Shown here in pieces: positions 5,447-6,933 of a DNA stretch of 6,933 nt (within the stretch, counting starts at the first letter, position 1; each line of letters begins with the position of its first letter). The DNA is from Desulfobacterales bacterium (GTDB lineage Bacteria; Desulfobacterota; Desulfobacteria; Desulfobacterales; C00003060). Both the position numbers and the translations under genes were made by a program. A model generated the notes under the pieces. It searched no databases. It was not told the DNA's origin and saw only the letters and a list, made by a program, of their open reading frames with translations. Where the stretch lies: positions 1,968,340-1,975,272 of the forward strand of contig CP070769.1 of NCBI GenBank assembly GCA_020347085.1, given 5' to 3'.

Positions 5447-5815
5447 CTAAAAATTGAGGCCCTCTTCACGAGCCCCTGTAGCCATCGCCTGAACACGGCC
5501 ATGATATGAGAAGCTATTGCGGTCAAATACGACCTTGGAAATCCCCTTTTCAATAGCCTTTCGCGCCACAAGCCTTCCCACAAAATTCGCTGCTTCCACC
5601 TTACTCTCAAACTTTGGATGCTCCCGCGCCTCCTTGTCTAGTGTAGAAGCTGAGGCCATGGTATGGCCCGTTGTATCCACCACAACCTGGGCATAGATAT
5701 GCCGTGCGCTCCTGAACACACTTAAGCGGGGCCGCTCCTGGGTGCCAAATATCTTTTTTCGCACACGCCTTTTTCTTTTGAGACTTGCCTGTTTTTTCAA
5801 GGATAAAGGACTCAT
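5447..5815 (-). CDS. rplR: 50S ribosomal protein L18
   Basis: L18 binds 5S rRNA and, with L5, carries it into the central protuberance of the 50S subunit. The 122-residue product has the expected basic N-terminus (LKKQASLKRKRRVRKKIFGT, 6-25), then RPRLSVFRSARHIYAQVVVD (28-47), and ends with FDRNSFSYHGRVQAMATGAR (97-116) and EEGLNF, the conserved C-terminal block. The ATG at 5815 lies 2 nt after the rplF TAA. There is only a weak purine-rich stretch upstream, inside the end of rplF, so coupling to rplF translation is likely. Stop is TAG, followed directly by the strong rpsE ribosome binding site. Confidence 0.97.
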   Translation of the reverse strand: MSPLSLKKQASLKRKRRVRKKIFGTQERPRLSVFRSARHIYAQVVVDTTGHTMASASTLDKEAREHPKFESKVEAANFVGRLVARKAIEKGISKVVFDRNSFSYHGRVQAMATGAREEGLNF

Positions 5816-5817
5816 AC

Positions 5818-6354
5818 TTATTTTGCCGCTGATTTCCCTGCCTTACGTTTAATTTGCTCTTCAACGTACTTGACGCCCTTACCCTTGTAAGGTTCAGGCC
5901 CTCTAAATCTTCTAATGCTGGCCGCAGTAGCTCCCAACAGCTCCTTATCAATCCCAGATAAAACGATTCTGTTCTTGTCAACAGAGGCCGAGATGCCCTC
6001 AGGAAGTTTGTAAGTCACCGGATGGGAGAAACCTAGAGATAGGGTTAAGACATTTGATTTAAGATCAACGCGATAACCGACACCATTGACCTCGAGCACA
6101 CGTTGGAAACCCTGTGTAACCCCAACGATCATATTAGCTATCAAGGTTCGAGTCAGTCCTTGAAGTGCCCTGACCCGCTTCATCTTGCCCGATGGAATGA
6201 CATGAATGAGCCCTTCCTTAACACCGAGATCCACTTCAGCGTGTATGATGCGAGACAACTCTCCTTTGGGCCCCTTTACCCTCAGCCGATGGCTATCATA
6301 GGCTACGTTGACATTATCTGGTATTGGAATCGGTCGTTTTCCTACTCGAGACAT
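5818..6354 (-). CDS. rplF: 50S ribosomal protein L6
   Basis: L6 binds 23S rRNA at the base of the L7/L12 stalk near the sarcin-ricin loop. The 178-residue product is full length and shows the two repeated L6 domains: the N-terminal half starts MSRVGKRPIPIPDNV and contains LRVKGPKGELSR (24-35); the second half contains LEVNGVGYRVDL (87-98) and LSLGFSHPVTYKLPEGI (105-121). The bacterial signature PEPYKGKGVKY is at 153-163, followed by a lysine-rich tail. The ATG at 6354 has GAAGGG 10 nt upstream (6365-6370). It follows rpsH after 51 nt, the largest gap in the spc part, which includes a small hairpin. Stop is TAA, 2 nt before rplR. Confidence 0.98.
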   Translation of the reverse strand: MSRVGKRPIPIPDNVNVAYDSHRLRVKGPKGELSRIIHAEVDLGVKEGLIHVIPSGKMKRVRALQGLTRTLIANMIVGVTQGFQRVLEVNGVGYRVDLKSNVLTLSLGFSHPVTYKLPEGISASVDKNRIVLSGIDKELLGATAASIRRFRGPEPYKGKGVKYVEEQIKRKAGKSAAK

Positions 6355-6364
6355 CGTTTTTATA

Positions 6365-6370
6365 CCCTTC
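6365..6370 (-). promoter_or_regulatory. Shine-Dalgarno site for rplF
   Basis: The minus strand reads GAAGGG, 10 nt before the rplF ATG. A second AAGGG-like run lies just upstream, so the exact pairing site is uncertain; both support the ATG at 6354. Confidence 0.6.
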
Positions 6371-6383
6371 TTACCCTTCCCCT

Positions 6384-6405
6384 GCCGGACAGGCTGTGTG
6401 CCGGC
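6384..6405 (-). other. Short hairpin directly after the rpsH stop codon
   Basis: Immediately after the rpsH TAA the minus strand reads GCCGG, a bulged C, ACA, a 5-nt loop (CAGCC), TGT and CCGGC: an 8-bp GC-rich stem with one bulge. No T-run follows; the next bases are purine-rich and lead to the rplF ribosome binding site. It is therefore not an intrinsic terminator; it could protect mRNA or modulate rplF initiation, or be chance. Confidence 0.45.
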
Positions 6406-6804
6406 TTACCAGATACTGCAAAGCAGTTCACCGCCAACATTTGCCTTTCTCGCTTCACGATCAGCGAGAACGCCTTTTGATGTGGACAGAACCGCAATGC
6501 CCATGCCGTTTAGGATGAGAGGAATGTCCTTTTTTTGTACATAAAGCCGCCTGCCTGGCCTGCTCATGCGCCTGAGGCCAGTAATAACTCCCTGGTCAAG
6601 CTCGTCGTATTTCAGATAGATTCTCAGAATCCCGTGTTTTCGATCCTTGATGAGCTTAAAATTCTTAATATAGCCTTCGTCTTTCAAGATCTTAGCCACA
6701 CTGATCTTCATCTTGGACGCCGGAATGTCCACCTTACCATGCTTGGCAATATTGGCATTTCTAATACGTGTCAGCATATCAGATAAAGGATCTGTAACTG
6801 GCAT
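6406..6804 (-). CDS. rpsH: 30S ribosomal protein S8
   Basis: S8 binds helix 21 of 16S rRNA early in 30S assembly; in E. coli it also represses spc-operon translation by binding a similar mRNA element near rplE. The 132-residue product has family length and both domains: the N-terminal part carries DPLSDMLTRIRNA (5-17) and IPASKMKISVAKILKDEGYI (27-46); the C-terminal RNA-binding part carries the signature STSKGVLADREARK (107-120) and ends VGGELLCSIW (123-132). The ATG at 6804 has AAAGGAG at 7 nt spacing (6812-6818). It is the first recognisable gene in the direction of transcription, with 129 nt of non-coding sequence upstream within the window. Stop is TAA. Confidence 0.98.
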   Translation of the reverse strand: MPVTDPLSDMLTRIRNANIAKHGKVDIPASKMKISVAKILKDEGYIKNFKLIKDRKHGILRIYLKYDELDQGVITGLRRMSRPGRRLYVQKKDIPLILNGMGIAVLSTSKGVLADREARKANVGGELLCSIW

Positions 6805-6811
6805 CTCCTGT

Positions 6812-6818
6812 CTCCTTT
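6812..6818 (-). promoter_or_regulatory. Shine-Dalgarno site for rpsH
   Basis: The minus strand reads AAAGGAG with 7 nt to the ATG at 6804. A second AGGAG directly abuts the ATG and is too close to serve. Together they make a duplicated AGGAG pattern. Confidence 0.8.
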
Positions 6819-6844
6819 AATTGGGTCATTGGTCAATAACAGAA

Positions 6845-6883
6845 TGCCTAAAGTGAACCAAAATTGAAAGTGCCTAAAGTTAA
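6845..6883. repeat. Two direct copies of TGCCTAAAGTKAA
   Basis: Plus-strand copies begin at 6845 (TGCCTAAAGTGAA) and 6871 (TGCCTAAAGTTAA), 26 nt apart, matching at 12 of 13 positions. They sit between the possible promoter and the rpsH ribosome binding site. The minus strand reads as CACTTTAGGCA and AACTTTAGGCA. Similar words are, from memory and unverified, frequent between genes of sulfate-reducer genomes. Confidence 0.6.
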
Positions 6884-6887
6884 GGAA

Positions 6888-6916
6888 ATAAAACCGATTT
6901 AAAAGAGTTTCTTCAA
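6888..6916 (-). promoter_or_regulatory. Candidate sigma70-type promoter upstream of rpsH
   Basis: On the minus strand TTGAAG (6916-6911) and TTTTAT (6893-6888) are separated by exactly 17 nt; each matches four of six consensus bases. A transcript would start near 6881 and carry a leader of roughly 75 nt with both TGCCTAAAGT copies. AT-rich sequence gives such matches often, so this remains a weak prediction. Confidence 0.25.
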
Positions 6917-6933
6917 GTGCTCCCTCCGGGGCG

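Larger units (their letters stand above)
6805..6933 (-). other. Non-coding leader upstream of rpsH
   Basis: No gene end that I recognise is present in these 129 nt. Translating the minus strand from the window edge gives short tails ending RPGGST and PREHLKKLF-like residues, or an open frame without family character; none resembles the KASW-type end of S14, which often precedes S8. The region is AT-rich from 6881 to 6910, carries two TGCCTAAAGT copies, a heptamer-like run near 6824-6840, a possible promoter and the rpsH ribosome binding site. Confidence 0.6.

Noticed and set aside
5607..5981. A 124-codon minus-strand frame across the rplF-rplR junction
   Set aside because: It overlaps two well-conserved genes in another frame and resembles no known family.

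Overview
This window is one contiguous stretch of a bacterial ribosomal-protein supercluster (the spc operon running into the alpha operon). All of it is encoded on the minus strand, so transcription runs from the high-coordinate end to the low-coordinate end. In transcription order the genes are rpsH (S8), rplF (L6), rplR (L18), rpsE (S5), rpmD (L30), rplO (L15), secY, map, infA (IF-1), rpmJ (L36), rpsM (S13), rpsK (S11), rpsD (S4) and the first 47 codons of rpoA, which is cut by the window edge. No plus-strand gene is credible: the long plus-strand reading frames all lie antisense to conserved genes.

Organism. The order secY-map-infA-rpmJ-rpsM-rpsK-rpsD-rpoA, without adk between secY and map, differs from E. 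coli, where map and infA are elsewhere. S4 and L36 both keep full zinc-binding cysteine sets. With the middling base composition and the look of the intergenic repeats, this suggests a Desulfobacterota-type (deltaproteobacterial) bacterium. That placement is inference and only moderately supported.

Layout. Positions 6805-6933 hold no recognisable gene: an AT-rich leader with two TGCCTAAAGT repeats and a possible sigma70 promoter, where the 3' end of rpsN (S14) might have been expected. From 6804 down to 1965 the genes are tightly packed, with gaps of 0-51 nt and one 14-nt overlap, which implies one transcript and translational coupling. Two looser gaps follow: 80 nt between infA and rpmJ, and 148 nt between rpmJ and rpsM. 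The larger one holds a heptamer repeat and an inverted-repeat region that can fold in two exclusive ways; it is the best candidate for a regulatory leader of the alpha-operon half. From 1622 down the genes are again close together.

Function. The products build the 30S subunit (S8, S5, S13, S11, S4) and the 50S subunit (L6, L18, L30, L15, L36), start translation (IF-1), form the protein-export channel (SecY), remove N-terminal methionine (Map) and supply the RNA polymerase alpha subunit that nucleates core enzyme assembly.

I found no previously undescribed system. The observations worth a second look are three TTG start codons (rpsE, rpsM, rpsD), each fixed by a strong Shine-Dalgarno sequence, the two repeat-bearing gaps, and small spacer oddities. 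No rRNA, tRNA, CRISPR array, insertion sequence or convincing rho-independent terminator is visible.
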